59,189 nucleotides of DNA from NCBI GenBank assembly GCA_937930695.1, contig CALHCB010000006.1, positions 1-59,189 of the forward strand, in the 5' to 3' direction. The position numbers and the translations under genes are program-made. The notes under the pieces were generated by a model. It ran no database searches. It was given only the letters and a program-made list of their open reading frames with translations, and was not told the origin of the DNA. Shown piece after piece: positions 9,364 to 18,488 of this stretch (position 1 is its first letter; each line of letters starts with the position of its first letter). Source of the stretch: an uncultured Acidimicrobiales bacterium (lineage in GTDB: Bacteria; Actinomycetota; Acidimicrobiia; Acidimicrobiales; SZUA-35).

Positions 9364-9620
9364 GGGTTCCTCCCGAGGGCCGAGCCGCGGGTAGCGGCCG
9401 GAGAGAGCGTTAGCCGAGTGTATCGGTGACTCAGGTTTCAAGGTCGGCCCCAACGGCCGCGACCTGAGGATTTAGGCCATTTGGACCACGCTTTGTGTTC
9501 ACGGCCTCCCTTCTCCCACTGGATCGGCGGTTCCTCTCACCACCGAGCGGGCGAGGTGTGCCGGACGCAACACCTGGTCCGATGCGCCTGGACGCACAAC
9601 ATGGGCGTACCATTGCATTC
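9364..9620. promoter_or_regulatory. Divergent promoter region between clpC and the polyprenyl synthase gene
   Basis: A 257-base gene-free stretch. It contains two overlapping inverted repeats: outer arms CTCAGGT (9430-9436) and ACCTGAG (9462-9468), and inner imperfect arms AGGTCGGCC and GGCCGCGACCT. They could form a hairpin or a paired operator for clpC. Towards the right, TACCAT (9608-9613) is a possible -10 placed 7 bases before the GTG at 9621. No open reading frame with coding character was seen. Confidence 0.35.
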
Positions 9621-10625
9621 GTGGCTGCTAACCCGCTCCTCCTCCTACCGACCGCTGAGGGTGACCGAGAGCGCATCGAACAAACGCTGCTCGACGTCGT
9701 CAAGATCGACAATGACCCGTATCTCACGGAAATTTCGTCGCATCTGATCAAGGCGGGAGGTAAGCGTCTCCGTCCCTTGTTTGCCGTGGCGTCCGCCGCC
9801 TGTGCCCTTCCTGACGACGAACGCGTGCCCTATGACGTGGTGCGTGGCGGAGTTTCGGTGGAACTCGTGCATATCGGATCGCTCTATCACGACGACGTGA
9901 TGGACGAAGCGGAGATGCGCCGCCAAGTCATCAGCGTCAACGCCCGGTGGGGCAATCTTCGAGCAATTCTCTCGGGCGACTATTTGCTGGCCAAAGCGTC
10001 AGAGATCGCCGCAGATTTGGGCAACGACGTTGCCGGACTGCTCGCCTCGACCATCGCTGAACTCTGCCGCGGCCAGGTCGGTGAGTTGCAGACGATGTAC
10101 GACGTCGATCGCAACGAAGCGCAGTACTACCCATCGATCGCTGGGAAGACGGCATCGTTGTATGCCGCAGCCTGTCGGATCGGCGGCATCGTCTCCCGTC
10201 AGAGTCCCGAGAACATCGACAAGCTCACCGAGTTCGGCCGGTTGTACGGCATGGCGTTCCAAGTAGTTGATGATGTCCTCGACGTCATCGCCACTGACGA
10301 GCAACTTGGCAAGCCCGCAGGCAATGACATGATCGAGGGTGTGTACAGCCTTCCCGTCATCCACACGCTGCGTTGGCCTGAGGGCGCACTTCTTCGCGAA
10401 CTGCTCACCGACGGACTCAATATCGAGGATCGCCACCGGGCAATTGAGATCGTTCGGCAGGGCCCTGGCGTCGAGTCAGCGCTCGATGTGGCTCGGGGCT
10501 TCGTCGACGAGGCCAAGAACGTGCTCGCCGAAGTCAGCACAAATGTGGCCGCCACCGCGCTGGCCGGCGCCGCTGATCATCTTCTTGAAAGCGTCGAAGC
10601 CGTCACGGCAACACAGCAAGTCTGA
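9621..10625 (+). CDS. Polyprenyl (octaprenyl/heptaprenyl-type) diphosphate synthase
   Basis: Elongates an allylic diphosphate with isopentenyl diphosphate to make the side chain of respiratory quinones. From the GTG at 9621 it has 334 residues, with no Shine-Dalgarno but a TACCAT box 7 bases upstream; longer in-frame starts from 9495 add a non-conserved leader. The substrate motif GGKRLRP lies at 46-52, the first Asp-rich motif DDVMD at 91-95 and the second (DDVLD) near 218. The residue five before the first Asp-rich motif is small (Gly86), typical of long-chain synthases, so a C35-C50 product is inferred. It is followed by a two-component pair with no obvious functional link. Confidence 0.93.
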   Translation: MAANPLLLLPTAEGDRERIEQTLLDVVKIDNDPYLTEISSHLIKAGGKRLRPLFAVASAACALPDDERVPYDVVRGGVSVELVHIGSLYHDDVMDEAEMRRQVISVNARWGNLRAILSGDYLLAKASEIAADLGNDVAGLLASTIAELCRGQVGELQTMYDVDRNEAQYYPSIAGKTASLYAAACRIGGIVSRQSPENIDKLTEFGRLYGMAFQVVDDVLDVIATDEQLGKPAGNDMIEGVYSLPVIHTLRWPEGALLRELLTDGLNIEDRHRAIEIVRQGPGVESALDVARGFVDEAKNVLAEVSTNVAATALAGAADHLLESVEAVTATQQV

Positions 10626-10659
10626 CCAGCTGAAAGAGATCGCTCGCTCAGCACCACTT

Positions 10660-10680
10660 GCATCCCGCCGACTGGGATGC
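10660..10680 (+). repeat. Short hairpin immediately before the histidine kinase start
   Basis: GCATCCC (10660-10666) and GGGATGC (10674-10680) are exact complements with a 7-base loop, ending one base before the GTG at 10682. It could act as a weak pause or terminator after the polyprenyl synthase gene, or restrict initiation at the kinase gene. No T-run follows. If the kinase starts at the TTG at 10658, the hairpin is coding sequence. Confidence 0.4.
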
Positions 10681-10681
10681 T

Positions 10682-11836
10682 GTGAGCATCGCTCCCACCC
10701 GGCTGCCCCTCCTGGGCGAAATCGACCGCCCCGCATTGGCCCGTCCTACACGGATTGGGCTTCTTCGGACGTTGCTGATCTATCGATGGCTCACTGCCAG
10801 CTGGGCAGCGGGTCTCTTCGTCTACGAGATCTGGGATCGAAACCGTCAAGCGACCAAGCTTGCTGTTGCCCACCCAGGTGCAGGTCTTGGCTTGATGGCG
10901 GTCTTGCTGGCGTTCATGGTCTGGCTGACCTTCGAATACAACCGTGACGCCGACAGAACCCTTCGCCCCGTCTTCGTCCTCACCGAAATCGCTATCGGCA
11001 CAACGATGCTCCTTGCCGATGTATGGGTCTACGGGTCACCTGATCATTCCCAGAGTCTTCCCTCCGTGTGGATCATCGCCGCCATCATCAACGTGGCGAT
11101 CGTCGCCGGACAACAACCGGCAGTTCTCACCGGCATCGGCCTCGGCCTGGCTCGAAACATCGGATGGATGCCGTACAAGACCGACGGGATCTGGAGTCTC
11201 ACCCGAATCGCCACGCTCGTTCTTCTCACTGTTGCCGGGTGGGTCGCCGGGTACGTCATGCATCGACTGGGAGAAGCGGACGACGAAATCAGCGCCTTCA
11301 AAGCCCGCGAAGAAGTCGCTCGCACGCTGCACGATGGGGTGCTGCAGACACTCGCCGTAATTCAGCGTCGCAGCGATGATGCCCAACTCGTCGGTCTCGC
11401 TCGGGTCCAAGAACACGAACTTCGCGAATACCTTTTTGGCGGCTCGAGCGTTGAGGACGACATCGCAGCGGCCCTGCGGGCCGCTGCTCGCCGCGCCGAG
11501 CAGCGACATGGACTTCGGGTCGATGTCATTACCGCTCCCGATCTCCCCGAAGGTTCCGACGACGTCATCCACGCGTTGGGATCCGCGGTGGGCGAGGCGC
11601 TGACGAACGCGGTCAAGCACGGCGCGGCTACCAAGGCCACGGTCTATGCCGAGCCGATCGACGAAGACACGATCTTCGTCTCGGTGAAAGATGACGGCAC
11701 GGGGTTCGACACCTCACTTGTTGAAGAAGGTCAGGGGCTCACGAGCTCCATTCGAGGTCGGCTTGGCGACCTTGGTGGACGAGTCGAAATCGATGGACGC
11801 CCCGGTCGGGGCGCAGAGATCAGGATGTACCTGTGA
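10682..11836 (+). CDS. NarL/DesK-type sensor histidine kinase
   Basis: Membrane sensor kinase of 384 residues from the GTG at 10682; a TTG at 10658 in the same frame would add 8 residues and neither has a good ribosome-binding site. About five membrane helices fill residues 30-190 with no large extracellular loop. The dimerisation/phosphotransfer domain has the HisKA_3 motif TLHDGVLQ with His217. The HATPase domain at the C-terminus shows EALTNAVKHG and DDGTGFD. Its stop overlaps the start of the partner response regulator by 4 bases, so the two are a coupled pair. The signal is unknown; sensors of this build often read membrane or cell-wall state. Confidence 0.93.
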   Translation: MSIAPTRLPLLGEIDRPALARPTRIGLLRTLLIYRWLTASWAAGLFVYEIWDRNRQATKLAVAHPGAGLGLMAVLLAFMVWLTFEYNRDADRTLRPVFVLTEIAIGTTMLLADVWVYGSPDHSQSLPSVWIIAAIINVAIVAGQQPAVLTGIGLGLARNIGWMPYKTDGIWSLTRIATLVLLTVAGWVAGYVMHRLGEADDEISAFKAREEVARTLHDGVLQTLAVIQRRSDDAQLVGLARVQEHELREYLFGGSSVEDDIAAALRAAARRAEQRHGLRVDVITAPDLPEGSDDVIHALGSAVGEALTNAVKHGAATKATVYAEPIDEDTIFVSVKDDGTGFDTSLVEEGQGLTSSIRGRLGDLGGRVEIDGRPGRGAEIRMYL

Positions 11837-12483
11837 GCAACACACCCAGTTCCAACTTCGCCTCTCACGTCCGAGTCGTTCTGGCCGACGACCACCCAAT
11901 CTGGCGAAGCGGAGTTCGAGCCGACCTCGGTGAGAACTTTCATGTGGTCGCTGAGGCCGGCGATGCGAAGGAAGCCATCGCCGCCATCAAGAAGCACGAA
12001 CCAGACCTTGTTGTTTGTGATCTTCACATGCCGCACGGCGGCGGAATCAAGGTGGCCAAGGAGTGCGGCGACACCACCAACATCGTGATGCTCACCGTGA
12101 GCGAAGCAGAACGCGATTTGCTCGATGCGGTTGCCGCTGGGGCCAACGGGTACCTGGTGAAGTCCACCCCGCCGGAGGAATTGCGCGATGCACTCTGGCG
12201 GGCGGCCAAGGGTGAGCCGGTTTTCTCCCCCGCTCTGGCCGGGCTGGTACTCGGAGAATTCCGACGGATGACGAAAGATGCGGGCGGCACCACGCCGCTT
12301 TCTGACCGAGAGCGTGAAGTACTTCAGTACGTCGCTCGAGGTCACACGTACAAAGAGATCGGCGAAGAGCTCTACATCTCTCCGAAGACTGTCGAGAACC
12401 ACGTCCGCAATATCTTGGGCAAGCTCCACCTGAACCGGAAACAAGAGCTCGTGCGCTACGCCCTCGAGCACGGCATCGAGTAG
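11833..12483 (+). CDS. LuxR/NarL-family response regulator
   Basis: A 216-residue DNA-binding regulator and partner of the preceding kinase. The receiver domain (about 12-130) has the acidic pair Asp19/Asp20, the phospho-acceptor Asp63 in CDLHMPHG and the switch Lys in YLVKS. A LuxR-type helix-turn-helix covers about 150-210, with LSDREREVLQYVARG and the recognition helix around SPKTVENHVRNIL. Starts at a GTG overlapping the kinase stop (GTGA). Targets are unknown; the following membrane-protein gene, with its unusual leader, is the nearest candidate. Confidence 0.94.
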   Translation: MSNTPSSNFASHVRVVLADDHPIWRSGVRADLGENFHVVAEAGDAKEAIAAIKKHEPDLVVCDLHMPHGGGIKVAKECGDTTNIVMLTVSEAERDLLDAVAAGANGYLVKSTPPEELRDALWRAAKGEPVFSPALAGLVLGEFRRMTKDAGGTTPLSDREREVLQYVARGHTYKEIGEELYISPKTVENHVRNILGKLHLNRKQELVRYALEHGIE

Positions 12484-12500
12484 CCAACGAATCGCCGAAA

Positions 12501-12564
12501 CCCCCAGACAGATTTGGGGGCTGTCCCCCAGAGACGGAATCTCACCGCTCGCTCAAGCTGGGGG
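12501..12564 (+). promoter_or_regulatory. Four alternating C5/G5 arms, possible attenuator
   Basis: Between the regulator stop and the membrane-protein ATG lie CCCCCA (12501-12506), TGGGGG (12515-12520), CCCCCAG (12525-12531) and CTGGGGG (12558-12564). Arms 1-2 and 3-4 can pair, or arms 2-3 can pair instead, giving two mutually exclusive folds. The 3-4 stem would end one base before the ATG. This is the geometry of an attenuator or translational switch; no regulatory ligand or leader peptide was identified. Confidence 0.35.
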
Positions 12565-12565
12565 T

Positions 12566-14809
12566 ATGCACCCCACCCCTTCTCAAGACATCCCCGTCGA
12601 GCGTTCAACCCGAACAATCGCGGCTGTCGCACTCGCCGCCGTCGGGGCTGCCCTTCTCGTCATTTCAGCGGGCACGTTCATCGCCGTGCGGTGGGACCAA
12701 CTCGGCCTCCCCGGCAAAGCGGGGATCGTGGGTGCCCTCGCTCTCGCTGCCATTGTGGTTGGCCACGTCCTCCGTCCGAGGTTGCCCGGCACCGCTGGCG
12801 TCCTGACCCATCTCGGAGCCGCCTTGGTTCCACTCGATGTTGGTGGCGTATCGGTAGCTCTTGGCAGCGATCGCCCGCTGACTGGTCTGATTGCCGGCGC
12901 TGCCGGCCTGGCTAGCTTTACGCTCCTCGACCCAAGCCTCGTCGGGCCGTCGTTCGAACGGACCAACACACCGCCCGCACCAAAACGACTTCAGCCGTTC
13001 ATGGCCCTCGGGCGAATTGTGTCCGCGTGCGCCGTGGGTCTGGGCCTCAGCGCAGTGGTGGGCGTTCCCCCAGTCTTGTTCTTCTTCGTCGCCGGAGTTG
13101 CTCTGGCGTTCCTCAAGCGGCCATACGAAGCGATCGGCCTGGCGGCCTTGGCAGGCGCCGGCCCCGTCGCTCGCTGGGCGGCTGATCGCTCGCAATCGGG
13201 CAGCTTCTTCGCTGAACTCGGCGAACTCACGGCGCAGACTCCCGTCGCCACGTTGGCCATCGCGGGATGCGCCATCGGCGTCATTGCGCTCGCAGCACGA
13301 CAGCTGTCGAATCGACTTCCGGCGCTCGTTGCCTCGCTTGCCGTCCTTGTTGCCGCGAGCCCCGATGCCCTTGGCCTTGTCGCCGAGCATCAACGGACGA
13401 GCTTGATCCTGGCTGCTGCCTCCGTTCTTGCCGCTCGGATGTTCCTGATCGTTCGCCGATCCGACCTGGCGTTCGTCATCGACTGGACGGCCATTGCCAC
13501 GGCTATTGTCGCCACAGCAATCGGTCTGGAAGGTGGCGCACTCGACCGTGGCGTCATCGTTGCCTCGCTTCTCCTCGCTGCGAGTTGGCTGGTGTCCGAC
13601 CTCGGCGAGCACGCTGCAGACAAACTGCTGCAGCGCCTCTGGACCGGTGCAAGCGGCCCAATCTCCACGTTCGGCCTTCTCACCGCTGGCCTGGGGGTCG
13701 CCATTGGCATCCACGACCCTGCGGCAAGCGCAATGGTCATGCTCGTTGTGAGCGTCGGTGTCGGACTCTCCTCGCGGTCGATGGCCACGTCCGTGTCGGT
13801 CATCGCAACAGGTGCGGCCACCGTCATGGCCATGTCGAACGAACCCGTCCTCTTTCTCGTTGGACTCTCAGCGGCCATGATCCTTCAGGCGAGAGCCATG
13901 ATCTCGCTCGGCGGCGGGTTCGCCCCTCAGCCTGCTGCACTTCTTCAGTGGGTCGGCGTTGGCTTGGCCGGACTCATCATCGTCTCGACCTCGATCGTTG
14001 ACCCCCTCGGTCCTGCCGCAGCAATGCTCGGCATCGCGGTAGGTGTTGCTCTGTCATTCCTGGCAGCTCGATTCGTTGCCGTTCCCGATCTCGAACTCGC
14101 TCCACGACTCTTGACCGCGATCGCCGTTCTTCCTGCCGCTGGTGACGCAGCAGTGAGCGGCGGCCTGCTCACAGCGGTGGGTCTTGGTCTGTTTGCCGAA
14201 GGGATCGTTCGCCGGCGGCAGGTTGAGGAGGTTCTCGGCGGCTGCGCACTCGTGATCGGAAGCTGGATCTGGGCGGGAGCCAATGAGCTGTTGGCCCTCG
14301 AGTGGTACGTGGCAGCTCCGGCCGTGATCTTCTTCTCCGTCGGTTGCCGGTCAGCACTTGGCGGTAGCCCGACGTGGAACGGCATGCCCGTAGGGCTCGG
14401 ACTCCTCGCAGGGTCGGCGATCTTGGAGCGGCTGGGCGGCAACGTGCAGCTACTCATCGACGATGAAACGATCGCCGGGGCATCGGGCGGTTGGCACCCG
14501 GTCGTCGCAGGAGCCGTCGCGATCGGTGCGCTGGTGTTGGGCGTCGAGCGTCGCTGGCGGGGACCCACCGTCGTAGGACTGATAGCTCTGGTTTCCACGG
14601 TGCTGATCGAGGTCGGTGCTGTCGTGCCGCTCGTTCCGGTGTGGATGCTGCTCGCCGCCGGGGGGCTGACGCTTCTTGCCGCTGGCATCGCTCTGGAACG
14701 CGCCGATGCCCTTCGAGGGACCACCACTGCAGTCCGAACGAATCAGCCCAAAACTGCCGCCTTGCATCCCATGGAAGCGTTTCGAGCAACGTGGGCAGAG
14801 TTCCTGTAA
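12566..14809 (+). CDS. Polytopic membrane protein of unknown function
   Basis: A 747-residue protein made almost entirely of hydrophobic helices (roughly 20 by eye), rich in Ala, Leu, Val and Gly, with no large soluble domain. The first helix begins about residue 17, so no cleaved signal is needed. It loosely resembles large actinobacterial membrane proteins annotated only as DUF2157-like or SCO7613-like; I could not assign a transporter or enzyme motif. It starts 82 bases after the LuxR regulator and is followed 127 bases later by the FHA/FtsK-like gene. That neighbour is also membrane-bound, so the two may act together, which is inference. Confidence 0.7.
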   Translation: MHPTPSQDIPVERSTRTIAAVALAAVGAALLVISAGTFIAVRWDQLGLPGKAGIVGALALAAIVVGHVLRPRLPGTAGVLTHLGAALVPLDVGGVSVALGSDRPLTGLIAGAAGLASFTLLDPSLVGPSFERTNTPPAPKRLQPFMALGRIVSACAVGLGLSAVVGVPPVLFFFVAGVALAFLKRPYEAIGLAALAGAGPVARWAADRSQSGSFFAELGELTAQTPVATLAIAGCAIGVIALAARQLSNRLPALVASLAVLVAASPDALGLVAEHQRTSLILAAASVLAARMFLIVRRSDLAFVIDWTAIATAIVATAIGLEGGALDRGVIVASLLLAASWLVSDLGEHAADKLLQRLWTGASGPISTFGLLTAGLGVAIGIHDPAASAMVMLVVSVGVGLSSRSMATSVSVIATGAATVMAMSNEPVLFLVGLSAAMILQARAMISLGGGFAPQPAALLQWVGVGLAGLIIVSTSIVDPLGPAAAMLGIAVGVALSFLAARFVAVPDLELAPRLLTAIAVLPAAGDAAVSGGLLTAVGLGLFAEGIVRRRQVEEVLGGCALVIGSWIWAGANELLALEWYVAAPAVIFFSVGCRSALGGSPTWNGMPVGLGLLAGSAILERLGGNVQLLIDDETIAGASGGWHPVVAGAVAIGALVLGVERRWRGPTVVGLIALVSTVLIEVGAVVPLVPVWMLLAAGGLTLLAAGIALERADALRGTTTAVRTNQPKTAALHPMEAFRATWAEFL

Positions 14810-14907
14810 CCGCCGCGATCCCTCGAAACAAGCTGGAGTCCCTAGGCAATCTTCACCGAACGCGACTGATCCTCACGGAACGTGTGGAGTCCATACGACC
14901 TATTCGG

Positions 14908-14926
14908 TAGTGTTTCTCCGCGGAGG
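14908..14926 (+). promoter_or_regulatory. -10 box and ribosome-binding site of the FHA/FtsK-like gene
   Basis: TAGTGT (14908-14913) fits an actinobacterial -10. GGAGG at 14922-14926 sits 10 bases before the ATG at 14937 and decides the start over upstream in-frame codons that extend back into the previous gene. Confidence 0.45.
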
Positions 14927-14936
14927 CGTGCGAAAC

Positions 14937-17060
14937 ATGGCGGTACAAGGTGAAGAGGACGCGGTCCTCATTCTCAAACACGTGGGCGGACTGACGTCCG
15001 GACAAGCGATGCTGTTGCGTCGCGGGGTCTATCAATTCGGGCCGAGCAAGAACGAAGATGCCGGTCTCGATGTCGGAGACCCTGCCGTCGTCAGCTTCGA
15101 ACTCGAGGTGAGGGCTGCCGACGATGTGGTTCTGTCGCCCGGGCGAGACGCGGTGTCGATCGAGGGTCGATCGGTGGCCCAGCCGGTGCCCGTCGCTCCA
15201 GGGAGTGTTGTTCAGGTTGGGCCGGACTTGTTTGTCTTGTCCGCAGCTGATTCGACCCAGACTGGCCAGGCACGACGTGTGCTGGCCCCAACAAGCCCCA
15301 TCCTGATTCCTAAGGTGCAGCCCCCTGCCCCGGCTCAATACTCAGTCTTGCTGTGGGTGGCAGTTGCCCTTGTCGTTGCCGGAATTGCGTTGGCATTCGT
15401 GCTCGACCAGATTTTCTGGCTCGCCCTTGTTGGCCTCGGCGTCGTCCTGGGTTTGACGACCTGGTTCCTCCGTCGTCGTGCGCACTCTCGGGCGCAAAAG
15501 GCAAAGGATCACAGCATCATCCAAGCCAAGGGCCAACTCGACAGCGCCTTGATGGATCGCCGGATCAAGACAGCTCAGGAACATCGGTCCGCCGCATCTG
15601 ATCCGGCCGACACGCTTTCAACCTTTTCGGGACAGGCAACAACTGGTTCCTTGGACGGCGTGGCGATTGCCGCTGGAACCCGCCCATGGAAGCCGCCGAT
15701 CGGCAGCATGCGGGGTGCTGGTTGGGACCCCGAGGGAATCATCGACGGACACTCAACGCTTCCCGCCGTGCCCTACGGCATCGACCTCAACGTGCCCTTC
15801 GGCGTCTGTGGTCCTCGCCCAGCAAGCCTCGCCGTCACCCGATACGTGGTGCTGGCGATTGCTGAACGGATCGGAGCACAGAACATCGCGATCGACACCA
15901 ACCAGCCCCAAGACTGGGAATGGACACACGACCTCGTCGGTACCGACCCCCGCATCGCGCACTTCGTTGTGCGAGATCGAGCCGGTGCGACTCCTCCAGC
16001 GCGGGGCCTGATTATCACCGAGGAGCTCCACCCGCTGCCGCCAGGGCTCAGCGGCGTGCTTTCGGTCGGGACGAACGGGCTTGCGCGATTGCACGACTCC
16101 AGCGGCAACCCTGTCGCGAATGATCTCGTGCCCTACGGAATCACCGGGAAGTCAGCCCTGAGCGCCGCGGTCACCGGTTCTCTGGCTCGTACGGCCACTC
16201 CGATGCCGTCAAAGCCAACTGCACCAGACGCGGACCGAGGTCCAGTCGATCCGCCCCCTGCTCCGGGGCGCCAAGTGTTGGCACCGCCAGACATTGATCT
16301 GACCGTCATTGATCTCACCGATCCGGACCCAGGCAAGGAAAACGAACCGGCAATGATGAGCGCGGCGACTCGGCCACCACAACCGCCAGCTCCAAACCTG
16401 ATGAAGGCAAGCCCGGCGCCCCCAACGCCTCCAGCCGGGCGTTCGACCACGACGACCGATCCCAGCGAACGCAACACCGGATCCACAACGCTCTTCACTG
16501 CTCGGCATCTGTCGGAGGGCAACGAGCTCCTCGCCAGCGTCGCCATCGATCTCTGTCGGCGCATGCATCCCAATCAACTCAGCATCGTCATTCTCGACTC
16601 CGGCTCTCGCCCGCTCATCCGACTGCGACAGCTGTCGCATTGCATTGCATACGCGGGAGTTGACAATCCTGGAGCGGTGGACGGAATCCTCGATCTCGTC
16701 GACCGTCAGCCATCTTCTGGCGATCAGATTCCGATGGTGTTCTTCGCAGTATCAGATCTGGTCTCGACCGTCGCATTGCTTCGATCTTCGGGTCGCAGTG
16801 CGCAGGCCGACCGGATTCTCCAGAGTCTGCAACGAGCCAACCGGACCGAATTGATGGTCGCTGGGTCGAGCCAGAACGCCATCGATGCTCCGGACGAACT
16901 CCACCAAGTGATTACGTCATTCGTTGAGCGAAACCTCGATGGCTCGGCCGAGATCCACGACGTCCAGGGTGACCGCCCGCTCAACGTCGATCGGCCTTCG
17001 GGCCGAGATCTTACTGGGGCGGTGGCCAGACTCACCCGTTCTGCTCCCGAAGCAGGCTGA
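14937..17060 (+). CDS. FHA-like, FtsK/EccC-related membrane protein lacking ATPase motifs
   Basis: A 707-residue protein built like the FHA-FtsK proteins of actinobacteria but apparently inactive. Residues 1-100 form a degenerate FHA-type beta domain that lacks the usual GR, SxxH and NG residues. Two membrane helices lie at about 140-185, followed by a charged helical segment. The next region (VPYGIDLNVPFGVCGPR) matches the domain that precedes the first motor domain of EccC-like proteins. After a Pro-rich linker (about 420-510), a RecA-like fold can be traced (LLASVAIDLCRRMHP, LSIVILD), but the P-loop position reads SEGNELL with Asn529 in place of the Walker Lys. Walker B also lacks the acidic pattern. 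A scaffold role is inferred. No WXG100 or other type VII genes are nearby. Confidence 0.6.
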   Translation: MAVQGEEDAVLILKHVGGLTSGQAMLLRRGVYQFGPSKNEDAGLDVGDPAVVSFELEVRAADDVVLSPGRDAVSIEGRSVAQPVPVAPGSVVQVGPDLFVLSAADSTQTGQARRVLAPTSPILIPKVQPPAPAQYSVLLWVAVALVVAGIALAFVLDQIFWLALVGLGVVLGLTTWFLRRRAHSRAQKAKDHSIIQAKGQLDSALMDRRIKTAQEHRSAASDPADTLSTFSGQATTGSLDGVAIAAGTRPWKPPIGSMRGAGWDPEGIIDGHSTLPAVPYGIDLNVPFGVCGPRPASLAVTRYVVLAIAERIGAQNIAIDTNQPQDWEWTHDLVGTDPRIAHFVVRDRAGATPPARGLIITEELHPLPPGLSGVLSVGTNGLARLHDSSGNPVANDLVPYGITGKSALSAAVTGSLARTATPMPSKPTAPDADRGPVDPPPAPGRQVLAPPDIDLTVIDLTDPDPGKENEPAMMSAATRPPQPPAPNLMKASPAPPTPPAGRSTTTTDPSERNTGSTTLFTARHLSEGNELLASVAIDLCRRMHPNQLSIVILDSGSRPLIRLRQLSHCIAYAGVDNPGAVDGILDLVDRQPSSGDQIPMVFFAVSDLVSTVALLRSSGRSAQADRILQSLQRANRTELMVAGSSQNAIDAPDELHQVITSFVERNLDGSAEIHDVQGDRPLNVDRPSGRDLTGAVARLTRSAPEAG

Positions 17061-17082
17061 CCCGGCGAGCCCAACGGCTTGC

Positions 17083-18483
17083 TCAGGCCTCGGGACGTAG
17101 CGTCGGGAACAGCACGACGTCACGAATCGTCTGGGTGTTCGCCAGCAACATCACGAGCCGATCGATACCAATTCCCAGCCCACCCGTGGGTGGAAGGCCG
17201 TACTCCATCGCTCGCAAGTAGTCCTCGTCGACCACCATCGCTTCGTCGTCACCGTCAGCCTTTTGTGCCGCTTGGTCTTCGAAACGAGCACGCTGTTCGA
17301 CCGGGTCGATGAGTTCGCTGAAGGCGTTACACAGCTCGCGACCAGCGATGATCCCCTCGAACCGTTCGGTGAAGCCAGGTAGCTCCCGATGGTCCCGGGA
17401 GAGCGGCGAAACCTCTTTGGGGTAGTCAGTCACAAAGACCGGATCCCAGAGTTCGGACTCAGTGGTCTTCTCATAGATCTCGAGAATCAACTTGCCCGGG
17501 CCGTAGCTGTCCTTGACGAGGACACCGACCTCGTTTGCGACGCCGCGGAGCTCCTCGATGTCCATTGTGAGCCCGAGCTTGAACCCGGTCTGCTCTTCGA
17601 TCAGCTCGAGCATTGACGCCCGACGCCATGGTGCGCTCAGGTCGAGCGATCGATCTCCGTACGTCAGCGTCGTCGTGCCGTGAATCTCCATGGCCAAGTG
17701 CGCAATGAGATTCTCGACGAGCTCCATGATGTCGCCATAGTCGGCATACGCCTGGTAGAGCTCGAGCATCGTGAACTCAGGATTGTGTCGGGTGCTGATG
17801 CCTTCGTTTCGAAAGACGCGGCCGATCTCGAAGACCCGTTCGAACCCTCCGACGGTGAGACGCTTGAGATAGAGCTCCGGGGCGATGCGCAAGAACAGAT
17901 CGAGATCAAGCGCGTTGTGATGGGTCGTGAAGGGCCGGGCCAGCGCCCCACCCGGGATCGGGTGGAAGATCGGAGTTTCGACCTCCATGAACCCGTCGTC
18001 TTCGAGCCACCGACGTATCAACGAGATCACCTTTGACCTCATCACGAACGCCGATCGTGATTCCGGAGTGACCCACAGATCGACATAACGCTGTCGGTAT
18101 CGCATGTCCTGATCAGAGATGCCATGGAACTTGTCAGGGAACGGCCGCGTGGCCCGAGCCAAGATAACCCACTGCTCTACCTTGACCGACAATTCGCCTT
18201 TGCGAGTCTTCATGACCTCGCCGGTGACCCCGATCCAGTCACCCAAATTCAAGTCGCAGAAGTCAGCGAAATCGGGGGTGACTTTGCCAGGAGCGAACAG
18301 CTGAATACGGCCGCCCGAGTCTTGCAGCGTGCCGAACGCCAGCTTGCCCTGCACTCGTCGCAGCATCAGCCGACCGGCGATCGTGACCTGCACACCTGTC
18401 TCGACGCCATCCTCGATCGAGTCGTGTTCAGCACGAATCGCATCAGAAGTAGCGGTGGGTTCAAAGCGATAGGGAATGGACAC
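17083..18483 (-). CDS. lysS: Lysine--tRNA ligase, class II
   Basis: Charges tRNA-Lys. The protein has 466 residues: an N-terminal OB-fold anticodon-binding domain (about 30-130, [11 protein letters not shown]) and a class II catalytic core. Motif 1 is around FMEVETPIF, motif 2 is [15 protein letters not shown] and motif 3 is [24 protein letters not shown] and the ELCNAFSEL segment are LysRS-specific. It is somewhat shorter than the usual 490-510 residues because the N-terminal extension is short. It starts 5 bases after the nadC stop, making it the last gene of a minus-strand run, and is convergent with the FHA-like gene. Confidence 0.97.
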   Translation of the reverse strand: MSIPYRFEPTATSDAIRAEHDSIEDGVETGVQVTIAGRLMLRRVQGKLAFGTLQDSGGRIQLFAPGKVTPDFADFCDLNLGDWIGVTGEVMKTRKGELSVKVEQWVILARATRPFPDKFHGISDQDMRYRQRYVDLWVTPESRSAFVMRSKVISLIRRWLEDDGFMEVETPIFHPIPGGALARPFTTHHNALDLDLFLRIAPELYLKRLTVGGFERVFEIGRVFRNEGISTRHNPEFTMLELYQAYADYGDIMELVENLIAHLAMEIHGTTTLTYGDRSLDLSAPWRRASMLELIEEQTGFKLGLTMDIEELRGVANEVGVLVKDSYGPGKLILEIYEKTTESELWDPVFVTDYPKEVSPLSRDHRELPGFTERFEGIIAGRELCNAFSELIDPVEQRARFEDQAAQKADGDDEAMVVDEDYLRAMEYGLPPTGGLGIGIDRLVMLLANTQTIRDVVLFPTLRPEA

Positions 18484-18488
18484 GGACG

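Noticed and set aside
14937-17060. Type VII (ESX) secretion locus
   Set aside because: The protein is EccC-like in layout, but there are no ATPase motifs and no WXG100, EccB, EccD or mycosin genes nearby.
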